Both the position numbers and the translations under genes were made by a program. 64,000 nucleotides of DNA from Acidimicrobiia bacterium (GTDB lineage: Bacteria > Actinomycetota > Acidimicrobiia > Spongiisociales > UBA11373): the NCBI GenBank assembly GCA_040902765.1, contig JBBDWO010000014.1, positions 1 to 64,000 of the forward strand, read 5' to 3'. The notes under the pieces were generated by a model. The model was not told the origin of the DNA. It searched no databases and worked only from the letters and a program-made list of their open reading frames with translations. Positions 63,056-64,000 of this stretch are shown here, piece by piece. Within the stretch, counting starts at the first letter, position 1; each line of letters begins with the position of its first letter.

Positions 63056-64000
63056 ATGCCTCCCGTCGATCCCGGAACTCAAATCCGCGCCCTGAGGGCG
63101 ACCACCGCCGTCCTGACGGCCGCGGCGGTGCTGATCGGCGCCTATGCGTTCTTCCAATGGCAGTTGAGTGGATCCTCAGGGGCCGAAGCGGCCGAACCGG
63201 CCGCGACGCCGACCACCCTCGTGCCCGCCACGAGCACCACGACAACCACCACGACGACGATCACTCTCCCCTTGAAGTCCCCGGATTCCCCGCCGTACGG
63301 ACCTCGCTACACCGTCCCCCTCTACGAGGCGGCCAACGACGCCAAGCAGCTCGCCGTCGATATCGCTCGCTGGCTGACCACGTATGAGGAAGCCACCGAC
63401 CACCCGGGAAGGCTGCATGCACTCGCTAGCGGCGATGGCATCGACCTGCTCGCCGTCGCCAGCGGGCCGCTGACCCATCCCGGATCGTGGTCGAGGGGCG
63501 AGATCCTCTACCCGCAGCTGGGTGGGTGGAGGAACAACAAAGTGTCGGTGATGGTCGTCACCCGCCAGACGGTGGGCCTCGGCGCAGAGACCCAGTTCTC
63601 GGTGGTGAGGACGCTCGACATCCGCCTCGCCCGCGGTGAGTTCGGCTGGGAGTTCGACTACCTGGACTCGGCCGGCGGGACCTTCGACCGCCTCGAGGAC
63701 CTCACTCTCGCCCATTCCGTGGCCCGGGACTCCCGGATCGAGATGCCCGACTCGGCGCGCCTCGACATCCTGTCGGGTCGAGTGTCGCCACTCCTCCTCA
63801 AGGTGATGGCCGAGATGGCGAACCGGACGCCCTACGGAGTGGTGACGATCACCACCGGCCACCCGCACAACGTGTTCGAGACCGATCGGATCAGCCACCA
63901 CACGCTGGGGCGAGCCGTCGACATCTACCGAGTCGGGGACCGTTTAGTCATCGACGATCGCGGCCCGAACTCGGCTATGCACGCCCTGGTGGCGTGGCTC
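63056..64000 (+). CDS. Membrane-anchored M15-like peptidase, truncated by window end
   Basis: At least 315 residues, open at the right edge. An N-terminal membrane anchor (about 12-33, LRATTAVLTAAAVLIGAYAF) is followed by a Thr-rich linker (about 55-72). An extracellular region begins near SPPYGPRYTVPLYEAANDAK. Close to the window end GVVTITTGHPHNVFETDRIS and HHTLGRAVDIYRVGD give the S-x2-H-x6-D pattern of M15/VanY-type DD-peptidases and related peptidoglycan hydrolases. It probably acts on the cell wall. The zinc-site His and Asp are present; the remaining ligand would lie beyond the window. Confidence 0.78.
   Translation, partial: MPPVDPGTQIRALRATTAVLTAAAVLIGAYAFFQWQLSGSSGAEAAEPAATPTTLVPATSTTTTTTTTITLPLKSPDSPPYGPRYTVPLYEAANDAKQLAVDIARWLTTYEEATDHPGRLHALASGDGIDLLAVASGPLTHPGSWSRGEILYPQLGGWRNNKVSVMVVTRQTVGLGAETQFSVVRTLDIRLARGEFGWEFDYLDSAGGTFDRLEDLTLAHSVARDSRIEMPDSARLDILSGRVSPLLLKVMAEMANRTPYGVVTITTGHPHNVFETDRISHHTLGRAVDIYRVGDRLVIDDRGPNSAMHALVAWL

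Overview
The window is about 64 kb of very GC-rich DNA from an actinobacterial chromosome. The class is most likely Acidimicrobiia or a close relative. That placement is inferred from gene content: two F420-type luciferase-like oxidoreductases, a deazaflavin (Ddn-type) nitroreductase, a menaquinone pathway, an actinobacterial bL37 ribosomal peptide, and the order eno-ftsB-DUF501-ppx. No rRNA, phage, plasmid or CRISPR locus is seen. Most of the window is ordinary housekeeping DNA cut by unusual intergenic repeats.

Layout. 0.1-10.5 kb: an F420-type oxidoreductase, a DEAD-box helicase, an L,D-transpeptidase, a large lipoprotein, then a repeat island (5.2-6.45 kb) that encloses a DUF559 nuclease gene and abuts a double helix-turn-helix gene, then an EamA transporter, a Ddn-like enzyme, a PAP2 phosphatase, a dienelactone hydrolase and an RRM protein. 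10.8-18.0 kb: menE, menB, menA, menD, menF and an alpha/beta hydrolase; menC is absent. 18.2-28.5 kb: a DevR/DevS-like two-component pair with Usp and CBS-BON proteins, pyruvate phosphate dikinase, a GNAT/ADP-forming acyl-CoA synthetase fusion and a second histidine kinase. 28.5-37.1 kb: ABC-F, a second F420-type oxidoreductase, acetoacetate-CoA ligase, DUF885, ferredoxin, tRNA-Leu, GNAT and VOC proteins. 37.2-46.2 kb: ppx, DUF501, ftsB and eno in one run, and mazG, a SurA-like lipoprotein and mfd in another. 46.3-59 kb: pgsA, pth, rplY, LapA, an unknown NTase-like protein, prs, glmU, tRNA-Gln, ispE, ksgA, tatD, metG, AbrB, rsmI, DUF192 and bL37. 59-64 kb: membrane and lipoproteins, ASCH, tRNA-Ala, a cupin/cyclase protein and a truncated M15-like peptidase.

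Three things stand out beyond the genes. (1) A family of GC-rich palindromic modules in inverted pairs (REPIN-like) recurs at six loci plus the left edge, and its largest array surrounds the DUF559 endonuclease gene. (2) Short degenerate tandem arrays with a strict 7-bp period occur at more than a dozen intergenic spots; they often flank the palindromic arrays, and in one place an array is translated as the tail of a DUF192 protein. (3) Two tandem 94-95 bp nested palindromes with compensatory arm changes sit between the histidine kinase and pyruvate phosphate dikinase genes.

Many starts here look leaderless: a TANNNT hexamer lies 6-8 nt before the start codon in nineteen genes. This pattern was used to choose starts. 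All functional names rest on motif and family recognition by eye; no database search was run.
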